Shown piece after piece: positions 50,584 through 59,956 of a stretch of DNA of 64,000 nucleotides (positions are counted from its first letter, which is position 1; every line of letters begins with the position of its first letter). The DNA comes from an uncultured Tropicimonas sp. GTDB taxonomy: Bacteria > Pseudomonadota > Alphaproteobacteria > Rhodobacterales > Rhodobacteraceae. A program made the position numbers and the translations under genes. Below the pieces are notes generated by a model, which had not been told where the DNA came from, searched no databases, and worked only from the letters and a program-made list of their open reading frames with translations. Where the stretch lies: the NCBI GenBank assembly GCA_947497945.1, contig CANMIP010000016.1, forward strand, positions 1 to 64,000, written 5' to 3'.

Positions 50584-52985
50584 CCGACCAGATTCCTCAG
50601 ACTCCCGTCCAGCCGGCCAAGCGCAGCCTGAAGCAGCGCGTCTCCATCGTCTGGGTGGTACCGCTTGTCGCGCTGGCCATCGCGCTCGGCATTGCCTGGC
50701 AGTCCTATTCGGAGCGTGGCCCGCTGATCGAGATCCGTTTCGAGAACGCCTCCGGCATCGTCGCCGAGCAGACGCAGCTGCGCTATCGCGAGCTCTCGGT
50801 CGGCGTGGTCGAGGAGGTGACATTCTCGAACGACCTGTCCGAGATCATCGCCCATGTGCGTCTCGACAAGGAGGTCGCGAAATTCGTCGATGAGGAGGCG
50901 CTGTTCTGGGTGGTCCAGCCGGAGGTCTCCGCGCGCGGTGTGACCGGGCTGCAGACGGTGCTGAGCGGTGTCTATATCGAAGGCAGCTGGGACGGGTTGC
51001 CGGGCGGGCTCGTCCATCACTTCACGGGGTTGTCGGAGCGACCGGTCGCGCGGCCGGACCAGAAAGGCACACGGATCACGCTGTTCTCCCGCAGTGGCAA
51101 GGGGTTGAGTGAGGGCGCGCCGATCCTGTTCAAGGGGCTGGAGGTTGGCCAGCTTGGCAAGCCGAGCCTGTCCGATGACGGCGTGACGATCTCCGCCGAT
51201 GCCTTCATCGGCGCCCCGCATAACGCGCTTCTGACGACGCAGTCGCGTTTCTGGGATTCCTCGGGGATCTCTTTCAACCTCGGGGCAGGGGGGGCCTCGG
51301 TCGATGTCGAGAGCCTCGCGGCGTTGATCTCGGGCGGTGTGAGCTTCGAGACAGTGGTCTCCGGCGGGACGCCGATCTCGGCGGGGCAGAGCTTCGCCGT
51401 CTTCGAGAACCAGGACGACGCACGCGAGAGCCTGTTCGAGGGAACCGGGCCGGATAACGCCACGCTCGAAATGTCGATGGTCTTCGACCAGAATGTCACC
51501 GGTTTGAATGTCGGCGCTGCCGTCATGCTGAACGGTTTGCGGATCGGCGAGGTCGTGGGGATCACCGGGCAGGTCGATCCGGAGCTTTTCGGCGATGATC
51601 GGGTGCGGCTCGTCGTGGTGCTCTCGGTGCAGTTGAACAAGCTCGACGCGGCGCCGGACAGTGACAATTACGATGCGGAAAGCGCGGCGATCCTGGACCT
51701 GTTCGAACAGGCCGTGGCGGAAGGCTGGCGGGCGCGTCTTGCCCGGTCCGGGCTGCTCTCGAATACGCTGCGGATCGAGATGGTACAGGTCGCGGATGCA
51801 GAACCGGCCGAGTTCCTGCGTGATGCCCAGCCCTACCCGATCTTTCCCTCGGTGCAGGCGGACCTGGAAGGGGTCGCCAGTTCGGCCGAGGGGCTGCTTG
51901 ACCGCGTGGGCGACCTGCCCATCGAGGACATCCTGAACTCGGCCAAGACCTTCCTTGACGGTGCGGCGGCGCTTGTCGCGAGCGAGGATATCCAGGGCAT
52001 TCCCGGCGATCTGCGCGGGACGGTGGAGGAGATCCGCGGCGCGGTCGGAGATGTGCGCGGCGTGATCGGCTCCGAGCCGCTGCAGGCATTGCCGGCGCGG
52101 CTGGAGGAGATCTCCGGCGAGATCTCGGCCCTGCTCGCGGACCTGCAGCAGCGCGACAGCGTCGCCAAGCTGGTCGCGGCGATTGACCGGGCAGGGGTCG
52201 CGGCGGAAGAGATCGGGACAGCGGCAGAAGCCGTGCCGGCCCTGATCGAGGAGATTCGCCTGGTGGCGGAGAATATCGCGACACTGGAGCTGAACGGCAT
52301 GGTCGACGAGGCCTCGGGGCTGATCGGCTCGGCGCGCGAGTTGGTTTCGACGGAGGCCGCGCAGGCCTTGCCGGAGAGCCTGCGCGCGGCGCTGGACGAG
52401 GTCGCCACCGCGGTATCGGAGCTGCGCGAGGGCGGCACGATCGCCAATGCGAATGCGGCGCTGGAGAATGTCAGCGGGCTGACGGCGGATCTGAGCGAGG
52501 CGGCCGCGGATGTGCCGGCGCTGGTCGAGGATATCAGGGCGCTGACCGCGCAGGCGGCGGCGATGGATCTCGATGCGCTGGCCAGCGAGGTAACCGCGCT
52601 GGTCGAAAGCGCCGAGGCCGTGATCGGGACCGAGGCGGCCCGGGCGCTGCCCGCGAGCCTGCGCACCGCCCTCGACGAGGTTGGCACCGCCGTTGCGGAG
52701 TTGCGCGAGGGCGGGACGGTCGAGAGCGTGAACGCGGCCCTGGGCTCGGCGGAGAAGGCGGCGGATGCGGTTGCGCAGGCGTCGTCCGAACTGCCGGATC
52801 TCGTGCGCCGGACGGAGGCGGTGTTGCGCGAGGCGGAGCTGGCCCTGGCCGGCCTGTCCGAAAGTGGCGCCCTGAACCGCGAGGCGCGGGCGACCCTGCG
52901 TGAGGTCAGCCGGGCAGCGGATTCGGTCCGGTCCCTGATGCGGACATTGGAGCGCAAGCCAAATGCGCTTCTGACGGGGAAATAG
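50580..52985 (+). CDS. pqiB: PqiB-like MCE-domain lipid transport protein, extended
   Basis: Protein of 801 residues, against about 546 in Escherichia coli PqiB. One N-terminal membrane helix (WVVPLVALAIALGIAW) anchors it. Three MCE domains follow at about residues 47-138, 160-255 and 295-405, for example GPLIEIRFENASGIVAEQT. The rest (about 430-800) is a long helical region of heptad-like repeats with recurring ELREGGTI and ALPxSLRxALDEV units. MCE proteins form hollow tubes carrying lipids across the periplasm; the long needle here could span farther. The GTG at 50580 overlaps pqiA. Confidence 0.92.
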   Translation: MTDQIPQTPVQPAKRSLKQRVSIVWVVPLVALAIALGIAWQSYSERGPLIEIRFENASGIVAEQTQLRYRELSVGVVEEVTFSNDLSEIIAHVRLDKEVAKFVDEEALFWVVQPEVSARGVTGLQTVLSGVYIEGSWDGLPGGLVHHFTGLSERPVARPDQKGTRITLFSRSGKGLSEGAPILFKGLEVGQLGKPSLSDDGVTISADAFIGAPHNALLTTQSRFWDSSGISFNLGAGGASVDVESLAALISGGVSFETVVSGGTPISAGQSFAVFENQDDARESLFEGTGPDNATLEMSMVFDQNVTGLNVGAAVMLNGLRIGEVVGITGQVDPELFGDDRVRLVVVLSVQLNKLDAAPDSDNYDAESAAILDLFEQAVAEGWRARLARSGLLSNTLRIEMVQVADAEPAEFLRDAQPYPIFPSVQADLEGVASSAEGLLDRVGDLPIEDILNSAKTFLDGAAALVASEDIQGIPGDLRGTVEEIRGAVGDVRGVIGSEPLQALPARLEEISGEISALLADLQQRDSVAKLVAAIDRAGVAAEEIGTAAEAVPALIEEIRLVAENIATLELNGMVDEASGLIGSARELVSTEAAQALPESLRAALDEVATAVSELREGGTIANANAALENVSGLTADLSEAAADVPALVEDIRALTAQAAAMDLDALASEVTALVESAEAVIGTEAARALPASLRTALDEVGTAVAELREGGTVESVNAALGSAEKAADAVAQASSELPDLVRRTEAVLREAELALAGLSESGALNREARATLREVSRAADSVRSLMRTLERKPNALLTGK

Positions 52986-53071
52986 GGCGGGTGTGTTTGC
53001 ACGGGCGGGCTTGTTCCCCTGCCCGTTGTGAGTATTCTCCGCCCGCTGCATTCAGACAGAACGGACAGGCA

Positions 53072-53629
53072 ATGCGTCTTATTCTTTTCATCGTTCCCCT
53101 CATCGGTTTGCTGGCGTCCTGCGGTCAGCCATCCGTTCGCTATGCGGCGGCGCCGGTTGCTTCGGGCGACCGGATCTCCATCGGTCTGTCGAAACTGGAG
53201 GTGCGGGAAGTGTCGCTGCCGGCCTATGCGCGCAGCGAAGAGATCTGGCGTGAGGCCGAGAATGGCGCCCTGACGAGCGACGCGGCAACGCTCTGGGCGG
53301 ATGACCCTGCGCGCGGGGTGACGATGGAGCTGAGCCATCACCTTGCCACCATGAGCGGCGCGCGGGTCGCGGCCGAGCCGTGGCCCTTCGAGGACCTGCC
53401 GCAGGCGCGGCTGGTGGTGCGGGTCCAGGAGATGGTGGCCGGAGCGGATGGCCAGTTCCGGATCTCCGGGCAGTATTTCGTGGCGCATCTGGAGGGCGGT
53501 CGCGACCGCTCCGGAGAGTTCGACATTGCCGCCCCCTTCTCGGTTGACGGCGGTGCGCCGGCGATTGCGGGCGCACGGGCGGCGGCTGTGAGGGACCTTG
53601 CGCGGCTGATCGCGGATCGAGGCTTCTGA
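53072..53629 (+). CDS. pqiC: PqiC-like ABC-type transport auxiliary lipoprotein
   Basis: Protein of 185 residues with a lipoprotein signal MRLILFIVPLIGLLASCGQ, lipobox LASC, lipidated C17. The domain matches the PqiC/YmbA (DUF330, ABC_trans_aux) family: SIGLSKLEVREVSLPAYA followed by LWADDPARGVTMELSHHL. It is expected at the outer membrane as the docking partner of PqiB. It lies 86 bp after pqiB, completing a pqiA-pqiA-pqiB-pqiC operon. Confidence 0.88.
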   Translation: MRLILFIVPLIGLLASCGQPSVRYAAAPVASGDRISIGLSKLEVREVSLPAYARSEEIWREAENGALTSDAATLWADDPARGVTMELSHHLATMSGARVAAEPWPFEDLPQARLVVRVQEMVAGADGQFRISGQYFVAHLEGGRDRSGEFDIAAPFSVDGGAPAIAGARAAAVRDLARLIADRGF

Positions 53630-53903
53630 GCCGGCCGACAATCGCTTGACGGGTCTGCGGCTCATTGCGGAGTGATGCCCGGGAGAGGGCGCGCGCGGCA
53701 ATTGCCCGGCGCGCCCGCGGAGCCCCTGCTTGTCGCGACGGGGTGCGCCCTGTCGGAGGACGGCAACATGCCCGTCTCGACACGCGGGAATGCAGCGACA
53801 CCCGGTCCGGCAAACCATTTATTAACCTCTTCAGCGTTCATTAACCCTGCTGCCGGGGAATTACGGCCGATGGGCGGTCGGACCGGCGAGGGGCATTCGG
53901 GCG

Positions 53904-54884
53904 ATGTCAGTTTTCTGGGACAGGCTTTCCGGCCGCGACAAGGCGTCGAGAGCGGTGACCGCGAAACGTCCGCGGCCCACATATGGCCATCCGGCGGCCT
54001 CCCGTGCACAGGAAGGCTTTGCCGAAGGCGCGTCGCGGAACGGGTTCACGGATTCGGCGCTCGAAGGGCTGGACGAGCTGGATGCCCGCCTTCCCCCGCC
54101 CGGAACGCAGACCCGCCCGGCCGCCGAGCCGCGCTATCGCCAGACCGGACGCCTGCAGCCGGAGGCCGCTGCGGGCGGTGGCCTTGTCGAAGGCGAGGAC
54201 GGGCAGAAGCGGCCGCATTACTGGGGGCATCGCGAGCGGCTTCGCCAGCGTTTCCTGTCCGGCGGGCATGAGGCGATGCCCGAATACGAGCTCCTTGAGA
54301 TGCTGCTCTTCAACGCCATCGGCCGGATCGACGTGAAGCCGCTGGCCAAGCGGCTGCTGGCGACCTTTGGCGATCTGAACGGGGTGATTGCCGCACCGGA
54401 GCCCCGGTTGCTGGAGGTCGAGGGGGCAACGTCGAAGGTCTATTACCAGCTCCGCCTTGCCGAGGCCTTCGCCCACCGCATGGCGCGGGCGAAAGTCATG
54501 CAGCGCCAGGTGCTGTCCTCCTGGGACGCGCTGATGGACTATTGCAAGACGGTGATGGCGCATCGCGACACCGAGCAGTTCCGTGTTCTCTTTCTCGACC
54601 GCAAGAACAACCTGATTGCCGACGAGGCGCAGGCGGAAGGGACGGTCGATCACGTTCCAGTCTACCCGCGCGAGATCGTCAAACGGGCGCTGGAGCTGAA
54701 CGCCTCGGCGGTGATCCTCGTGCATAACCACCCATCTGGCGACCCGTCGCCCTCGAACGAGGATATCGTCATGACGGACCGGATTTTCGAAGCCTGCCGC
54801 GCGGTTGGCATCACGATCCACGATCATGTCGTGATCGGAAAGGAAGAGGATGCCTCTTTCCGGCAGCTCGGTTTTCTCGAATAG
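53904..54884 (+). CDS. radC: RadC family JAB/MPN protein
   Basis: Protein of 326 residues. About 100 N-terminal residues are low-complexity and not part of the family; the RadC HhH-like region starts at HYWGHRERLRQRFLSGG. The JAMM metal motif is H274-N-H276-PSGDPSPSNE-D287. Members are metalloprotease-like proteins of uncertain function, with a historical link to DNA repair that is doubted. In the 274-bp gap upstream two ATTAACC direct repeats lie at 53819 and 53838. Confidence 0.9.
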   Translation: MSVFWDRLSGRDKASRAVTAKRPRPTYGHPAASRAQEGFAEGASRNGFTDSALEGLDELDARLPPPGTQTRPAAEPRYRQTGRLQPEAAAGGGLVEGEDGQKRPHYWGHRERLRQRFLSGGHEAMPEYELLEMLLFNAIGRIDVKPLAKRLLATFGDLNGVIAAPEPRLLEVEGATSKVYYQLRLAEAFAHRMARAKVMQRQVLSSWDALMDYCKTVMAHRDTEQFRVLFLDRKNNLIADEAQAEGTVDHVPVYPREIVKRALELNASAVILVHNHPSGDPSPSNEDIVMTDRIFEACRAVGITIHDHVVIGKEEDASFRQLGFLE

Positions 54885-54933
54885 GGCGAGAAATCTACTG
54901 GAACAGCGCCGCGCAACGCGGCATTGAACGATC

Positions 54934-55854
54934 ATGGTTCAGTCGCAATCCTCCCAGTCTCTCGCGCTCGGCTCGGTCGCCGTGGCCTTGTCGGTGCTGG
55001 CGCTGAAGATCGTCGCATGGCAGCTCACGGGCGCGGTTGCGCTCTATTCCGATGCGATGGAATCCTTCGTCAATGTCGCGGGCGCGCTGCTGGCCTGGAC
55101 CGCGATCCGCATTGCCGACCGGCCCGCCGACAAGAGCCACCCTTTTGGCCACCACAAGGCGGAGAATCTTTCCGCCATCGCCGAAGGCAGCCTGATCGTG
55201 CTGGCGGCGGTGCTGATCCTGCAGGAAGCCTGGGGCGCGCTCCTATCGCCGAACCTGGAGCGGCTCGGCGTGGTCGGGTTGGCGGTCAACTCCCTCGCAA
55301 TGGTGATCAACCTTGTCTGGGCGCGGGTCCTCATCACGGCTGGCGCGCGGCGCCGTTCGCCCGCGCTCAGCGCAAATGGGCGCCACCTGATGACGGATGT
55401 CTGGACGTCGGTGGGGGTTCTGGCCGGGCTCTGCCTCGTCCTGCTGACCGGCTGGGCGCTGCTTGATCCGCTCATGGCCGTGCTGGTGGCGGTCAATATC
55501 CTGCGGGAGGGTTGGAAGGTCATCTTCTCCTCGGCCGGAGACCTGATGGATTCCGCCGCCCATGCGTCCGACCGCGAGGTGATCGAGACGTCCGTGCGCG
55601 ATTCCTGCCACGGAGCCCTGCAGGTTCACGACCTGCGGACGCGGCGTGCCGGCAAGGTGCTCTTCATCGAGTTCCACCTCGTGGTCGACGCGGGCATGAC
55701 CGTCGGGGAAGCGCATGGGATCTGCGACACCATCGAGGCGGCAATCGCGGCGCATTTGTCGGAAGCGCGGACGACGATCCATGTCGAGCCGGATGATATG
55801 CTGGAGCAGTCCGGCCTGGCGCCAGAAGCCGGCACAGGGCGCGATCACGGCTGA
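54934..55854 (+). CDS. Cation diffusion facilitator (CDF) metal exporter
   Basis: Protein of 306 residues with about six helices followed by a cytoplasmic C-terminal domain. Metal-site motifs are DAMESFVNVAGAL in helix 2, FGHHKAENLSAI in the loop and LMTDVWTSVGVLAGL in helix 5. The C-terminal VHDLRTRRAGKVLFIEFHLVVD is the dimerisation domain. Exports divalent metals such as zinc, iron or manganese; the ion cannot be told. Confidence 0.92.
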   Translation: MVQSQSSQSLALGSVAVALSVLALKIVAWQLTGAVALYSDAMESFVNVAGALLAWTAIRIADRPADKSHPFGHHKAENLSAIAEGSLIVLAAVLILQEAWGALLSPNLERLGVVGLAVNSLAMVINLVWARVLITAGARRRSPALSANGRHLMTDVWTSVGVLAGLCLVLLTGWALLDPLMAVLVAVNILREGWKVIFSSAGDLMDSAAHASDREVIETSVRDSCHGALQVHDLRTRRAGKVLFIEFHLVVDAGMTVGEAHGICDTIEAAIAAHLSEARTTIHVEPDDMLEQSGLAPEAGTGRDHG

Positions 55855-56169
55855 GCAGGCAGGCCCGCCCGGTTTCGGCCCGGTGGTTCGGGCGGAGATC
55901 GAAGCCGGAGCCGGCTTTCCCAGTGCCTTCGCATTGATCGGAACCGCCAGGGCTCCCTTCACGCGTTTTGCCGATCGCAAGCTATAGCTGCATCCTTTTC
56001 ACGTTGGGCGGTATGCCTGCGTGACTTGCCTTCGATCTCGACAATCTCGCCTAAAAAATAGTCACTTTTCCGGAAGGGGGGGGGGGGCGAAAATTTACCG
56101 TTTGATAAAAAAATGGACCTGTGCCAGCCTTTGAGCAGAACAAGAATGTCTCCAGCAGGGGTTTGCGCG
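55855..56169. other. preT leader region with 12-G homopolymer
   Basis: 315 bp without a gene. At 56076-56087 there is an uninterrupted run of 12 G, 82 bp before the preT ATG, followed by an AT-rich stretch AAAATTTACCGTTTGATA suited to a promoter. No RutR palindrome occurs here. A plus-strand frame starting at 56113 would extend preT by 19 residues, but those residues are not typical of the family. Confidence 0.7.
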
Positions 56170-57519
56170 ATGCAAAACAGCCAGAGAACGCCGGGTGTCG
56201 TGCCCGGCAGGCTCGACGATGCCACCTACCGCAGCAATTTCGACGACCTGCACCCGCCGCTCGACGCGCATGAAGCGCGGGTGGCCGCGGATCGCTGTTA
56301 TTTCTGTCATGATGCGCCCTGTATGGACGCCTGTCCGACGGCGATCGACATCCCGATGTTCATTCGCCAGATCCAGTCGGGCGACCCGGACAACGCCGCC
56401 CGAACGATTTTCGAGCAGAATATTCTCGGCGGCATGTGTGCCCGCGTCTGTCCGACAGAGACGCTTTGCGAGGAGGTCTGTGTGCGCCAGACGGCAGAGG
56501 CCAAGCCGGTCGAGATCGGCCAGCTCCAACGCTACGCGACCGACCAGCTGATGGCGAAGGAAGGGCACCCGTTCCAGCGCGCCGAGCCGACGGGGCGACG
56601 CATCGCCGTTGTCGGGGCGGGGCCGGCGGGGCTGGCCTGTGCGCATCGGCTGGCGCTCAAGGGGCATTCGGCGGTGATCTATGATGCGCGCAAGAAGGCG
56701 GGCGGGCTGAACGAGTTCGGCATCGCGGCCTACAAGGCGCCGAACAATTTCGCCGAGGCCGAGGTGCAATGGCTTCTGGGTCTGGGCGGGATCGAGATCC
56801 GCTATGGCGAGAAGCTGGGCGAGGGGCTGCTGCTGGAGGAGCTCCAGGACGAGTATGACGCGGTTTTCCTTGGCATGGGGCTGGCCGGCGTGAACGCGCT
56901 GCGAACCGAGGGCGAGGAGCATGCCCATGTGCGCGACGCGGTCGAGTTTATCGCCGACCTGCGCCAGGCGACCGACCTCTCGACCCTGCCTGTCGGGCGC
57001 GACGTGGTGGTGATCGGCGGCGGCATGACCGCCGTGGACGCCGCCATTCAGTCCAAGCTGCTGGGCGCGGAAAACGTGACCATGGTCTATCGGCGCGGCC
57101 GGGACCGGCTCTCCGCCTCGACCTTCGAGCAGGAACTGGCCACGGCAAAGGGCGTCAAGATCGTGCTCAATGCCCAGCCTGTCGCCTTCAACAGCGAGGA
57201 TGGAGAGACGGTGTCTTCCGTGACCTTCGCTTATACCGAGGATGGCGCGACCGGATTCAAGCTCTCGGAGGAGACATTCACGGTCAAGGCCGACCAGGTG
57301 TTCAAGGCCATCGGCCAGTCGCTCAAGGGCGTTCCGGGCGTGCTGGAAACGACCGGTGGCAAGATCGTCGTTGACGCGGCAGGGCGCAGCTCGATTTCCG
57401 GGGTCTGGGCCGGGGGCGATTGCGCTTCGGGTGGCGACGACCTCACCGTTACGGCGGTTGCCAACGGGCGCGACGCGGCCGAGGATATCCATGCAATGCT
57501 GACCGGCGCGGCCGGGTAA
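56170..57519 (+). CDS. preT: NAD-dependent dihydropyrimidine dehydrogenase subunit PreT
   Basis: Protein of 449 residues, the flavin/FeS electron-transfer subunit that passes NAD(P)H electrons to PreA to reduce uracil or thymine. N-terminal cluster cysteines are C43, C46, C51, C55 (CYFCHDAPCMDAC) and C90, C94, C100, C104 (CARVCPTETLCEEVC). FAD is bound at GAGPAG (149-154) and NAD at VVVIGGGMTAVDAA near residue 285; the C-terminal ISGVWAGGDCASGGDD is the FAD-closing motif. The ATG at 56170 places family sequence at the start. preA follows 13 bp later. Confidence 0.95.
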   Translation: MQNSQRTPGVVPGRLDDATYRSNFDDLHPPLDAHEARVAADRCYFCHDAPCMDACPTAIDIPMFIRQIQSGDPDNAARTIFEQNILGGMCARVCPTETLCEEVCVRQTAEAKPVEIGQLQRYATDQLMAKEGHPFQRAEPTGRRIAVVGAGPAGLACAHRLALKGHSAVIYDARKKAGGLNEFGIAAYKAPNNFAEAEVQWLLGLGGIEIRYGEKLGEGLLLEELQDEYDAVFLGMGLAGVNALRTEGEEHAHVRDAVEFIADLRQATDLSTLPVGRDVVVIGGGMTAVDAAIQSKLLGAENVTMVYRRGRDRLSASTFEQELATAKGVKIVLNAQPVAFNSEDGETVSSVTFAYTEDGATGFKLSEETFTVKADQVFKAIGQSLKGVPGVLETTGGKIVVDAAGRSSISGVWAGGDCASGGDDLTVTAVANGRDAAEDIHAMLTGAAG

Positions 57520-57532
57520 GGGAGAGCGACAG

Positions 57533-58837
57533 ATGGCAAATCTTGCGAGCGAATTCGTCGGCATCAAGTCGCCCAACCCGTTCTGGCTGGCCTCCGCGCC
57601 GCCGACGGACAAGGAATACAACGTCCGTCGCGCCTTCGAGGCGGGCTGGGGCGGCGTGGTCTGGAAGACGCTGGGCTCCGAGGGGCCGCCGGTGGTGAAT
57701 GTCTCCGGCCCGCGTTATGGTGCGATCTTCGGTGCCGACCGGCGGCTGCTCGGGCTCAACAATATCGAGCTTATCACGGACCGGCCGCTGCAGCAGAACC
57801 TGCGGGAAATCAAAACCGTGAAGCGGGATTATCCGGATCGTGCCATGGTGGTTTCGCTGATGGTGCCCTGCGAAGAGGAGGCTTGGAAGGCGATCCTGCC
57901 GGTGGTCGAGGAGACCGGGGCGGACGGGATCGAGCTGAATTTCGGCTGCCCGCATGGGATGGCGGAGCGCGGCATGGGCTCGGCGGTCGGGCAGGTGCCG
58001 GAATATATCGAGATGGTCACACGCTGGTGCAAGCAGAACACCCGCATGCCGGTGATCGTGAAGCTGACGCCCAACATCACCAATGTCGTCTACCCGGCCG
58101 AAGCGGCCAAACGGGGTGGGGCCGATGCGGTCAGCCTGATCAACACGATCAATTCGATCACCTCGGTCGATCTCGACGCGATGAGCCCGGAGCCGATGAT
58201 CGACGGCAAGGGCACCCATGGCGGCTATTGCGGCCCGGCAGTGAAGCCGATTGCGCTCAACATGGTGGCCGAGATCGCGCGTCATGCCGAGACGGCCGGT
58301 ATGCCGATTTCCGGTATTGGCGGCGTGACGACCTGGCGCGACGCGGCAGAGTTCATGGCGCTTGGCGCGGGCAATGTGCAGGTCTGCACGGCGGTGATGA
58401 CCTACGGGTTCCGCATCGTCGAGGAGATGATCGCGGGCCTGTCGAACTGGATGGACGAGAAGGGTTATGCGTCGGTTGACGAGGTTGTCGGGCGGGCGGT
58501 GCCGAATGTCACCGACTGGCAGTTCCTGAACCTCAACTACGTGACCAAGGCCGAGATCGACCAGGAGGCGTGCATCAAATGCGGGCGCTGCTATGCGGCC
58601 TGCGAGGACACCTCGCATCAGGCGATCCTGATGAAGGAGGGCCGGGTCTTCGAGGTCGATGACAGCGAATGCGTTGCCTGCAATCTCTGCGTCAATGTCT
58701 GCCCTGTGGAAGGCTGCATCACCATGCGTGAGCTGTCGAAGGGCGAGACGGATGAGCGGACAGGGGAGCCGGTCAGCGACTATGGCAACTGGACCGAGCA
58801 TCCGAACAATCCGGGCGCAAGCTGCGCTGCGGAATAG
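57533..58837 (+). CDS. preA: NAD-dependent dihydropyrimidine dehydrogenase subunit PreA
   Basis: Catalytic subunit of 434 residues that reduces uracil and thymine to dihydropyrimidines, first step of the reductive pathway. A dihydroorotate dehydrogenase-like TIM barrel binds FMN: NPFWLASAPPTDKEYNVRRA and ELNFGCPHGMAERGMGSAVG. The C-terminus carries a two-cluster ferredoxin with C347, C350, C353, C357 and C380, C383, C386, C390. AGGGAGAGCGAC lies before the ATG. An intrinsic terminator follows. Confidence 0.97.
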   Translation: MANLASEFVGIKSPNPFWLASAPPTDKEYNVRRAFEAGWGGVVWKTLGSEGPPVVNVSGPRYGAIFGADRRLLGLNNIELITDRPLQQNLREIKTVKRDYPDRAMVVSLMVPCEEEAWKAILPVVEETGADGIELNFGCPHGMAERGMGSAVGQVPEYIEMVTRWCKQNTRMPVIVKLTPNITNVVYPAEAAKRGGADAVSLINTINSITSVDLDAMSPEPMIDGKGTHGGYCGPAVKPIALNMVAEIARHAETAGMPISGIGGVTTWRDAAEFMALGAGNVQVCTAVMTYGFRIVEEMIAGLSNWMDEKGYASVDEVVGRAVPNVTDWQFLNLNYVTKAEIDQEACIKCGRCYAACEDTSHQAILMKEGRVFEVDDSECVACNLCVNVCPVEGCITMRELSKGETDERTGEPVSDYGNWTEHPNNPGASCAAE

Positions 58838-58860
58838 GGTGGCTCGCTATTGATGTCGAA

Positions 58861-58896
58861 AGCCGCGTGCCGTGGGGCGCGCGGCTCTTTCGTTTT
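58861..58896 (+). terminator. Rho-independent terminator of preTA
   Basis: AGCCGCGTGCC and GGCGCGCGGCT form an 11-bp stem (one T-G pair) around GTGG, followed by CTTTCGTTTT, 24 bp past the preA stop. Confidence 0.85.
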
Positions 58897-58970
58897 GTGC
58901 AGCGGAGGAACTCATGGCTGCATTTCGGACGGAGTGGACCTTCGTGGGGTTAGCAAGGAAGGGTAACGGG

Positions 58971-59134
58971 AGCCGTGCCAGTGCTTGCCCGTGGGATGGC
59001 GCTGCAACAGCCGGGATCTGCTCATTATTCCGGCCAAGTCCGCAGAAGATCTGAGCCTTGCTTGCGGGTGACAAAACGCCAGCCCGAAGAGACGGGCAGG
59101 CGCTGGCACGGCGCCTTCGGATTGATTCCGTGCC
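58971..59134. repeat. Dispersed intergenic repeat, copy C
   Basis: About 164 bp, opposite orientation to copies A and B. Its reverse complement starts GGCACGGAATCAATCCG, then GCGCCGTGCCAGCGCCTGCC, and contains GCGCCATCCCACGGGCA exactly as in copy B. Terminal inverted repeats: CCGTGCCAGTGCTTGCCCGT and ACGGGCAGGCGCTGGCACGG. It lies between preA and rutR, whose stop codons face each other, after the preTA terminator. Confidence 0.85.
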
Positions 59135-59208
59135 AATCAGTGCTCGGTCCCAACTGCGCTGCTCTCCCTGTTCCGCTCAACCTCCGGGATCGGCCGACGC
59201 CGAGCCAC

Positions 59209-59847
59209 TTACGCCGCTTCGGGCGTCAACATCCGTGTGAACAGCGTCACGAGATGCCGCTCCGCTTCCGGGAACGGATCCGGCTCGACATCGGACAGAA
59301 GTGTGCGCACCTGGATGTCGAAATCCGCGTAATGCTGTGTCAGCGACCAGACCGAGAAGATCAGGTGCTGCGGATTGACCGGCGCGATCCTGCCCGCCTC
59401 GACCCAGGCGCGGATTACCTTGGCTTTTTCGTCGACCAGCGGTTTCAGGTCGTCGGCCAGCACGCCATGCAGGCGCGGCCCCCCCTGAAGGATCTCGTTG
59501 GCGAAGAGCCGACTCTCGCGCGGCATCTGCCGGCTCATTTCGAGCTTGCGCCGTACATAAGTCAGGATTTCCTCGATCGGCTCGCCGCTCGCGTCCAGCG
59601 CCCGCAGCGGTGCGAGCCAGCTGTCGAGCAGCCCGGTCAGCAGCGCGGTATGCATCGCTTCCTTGGAGGGGAAATAATAGAGCAGGTTGGGTTTGGAGAG
59701 CCCCGCCGCCTTGGCGATCTGGTCGACCGTCGCCCCGCGAAACCCGCGCGACGAGAAGACATCCAGAGCCGCTTCCAGGATCGCCTCGTGGTTGCGTTTC
59801 TGGATTCGTGTCTCGGGCTTTCTGGGCTTGGTTCGTTCGGCTTTCAT
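59209..59847 (-). CDS. rutR: TetR-family regulator RutR, pyrimidine utilisation
   Basis: Protein of 212 residues. The N-terminal TetR HTH reads ILEAALDVFSSRGFRGATVD then QIAKAAGLSKPNLLYYFPSK, the latter closely matching RutR. The C-terminal ligand domain ends near ERHLVTLFTRMLTP. RutR represses pyrimidine catabolism until uracil or thymine binds. A matching operator lies at 59957-59972 upstream, between rutR and the divergent catabolic operon, so it probably controls both. Confidence 0.9.
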   Translation of the reverse strand: MKAERTKPRKPETRIQKRNHEAILEAALDVFSSRGFRGATVDQIAKAAGLSKPNLLYYFPSKEAMHTALLTGLLDSWLAPLRALDASGEPIEEILTYVRRKLEMSRQMPRESRLFANEILQGGPRLHGVLADDLKPLVDEKAKVIRAWVEAGRIAPVNPQHLIFSVWSLTQHYADFDIQVRTLLSDVEPDPFPEAERHLVTLFTRMLTPEAA

Positions 59848-59956
59848 GTTACGCTCAAATATCCATCACCTGGGGCGAAAATCGGGAACCTTTTTGGGCC
59901 AGTGCACAGAATTCAGCCATTCGCTTGACTGGATTCCCGTCGGTGGTAGCGTGTTC

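Noticed and set aside
50286-53051. Long minus-strand frame (921 codons) opposite pqiB
   Set aside because: Arg-rich shadow; the MCE domains on the plus strand explain the region.
53819-53844. CtrA box candidates (two ATTAACC motifs before radC)
   Set aside because: The TTAA cores are 15 bp apart, not the 7 bp of the CtrA consensus.
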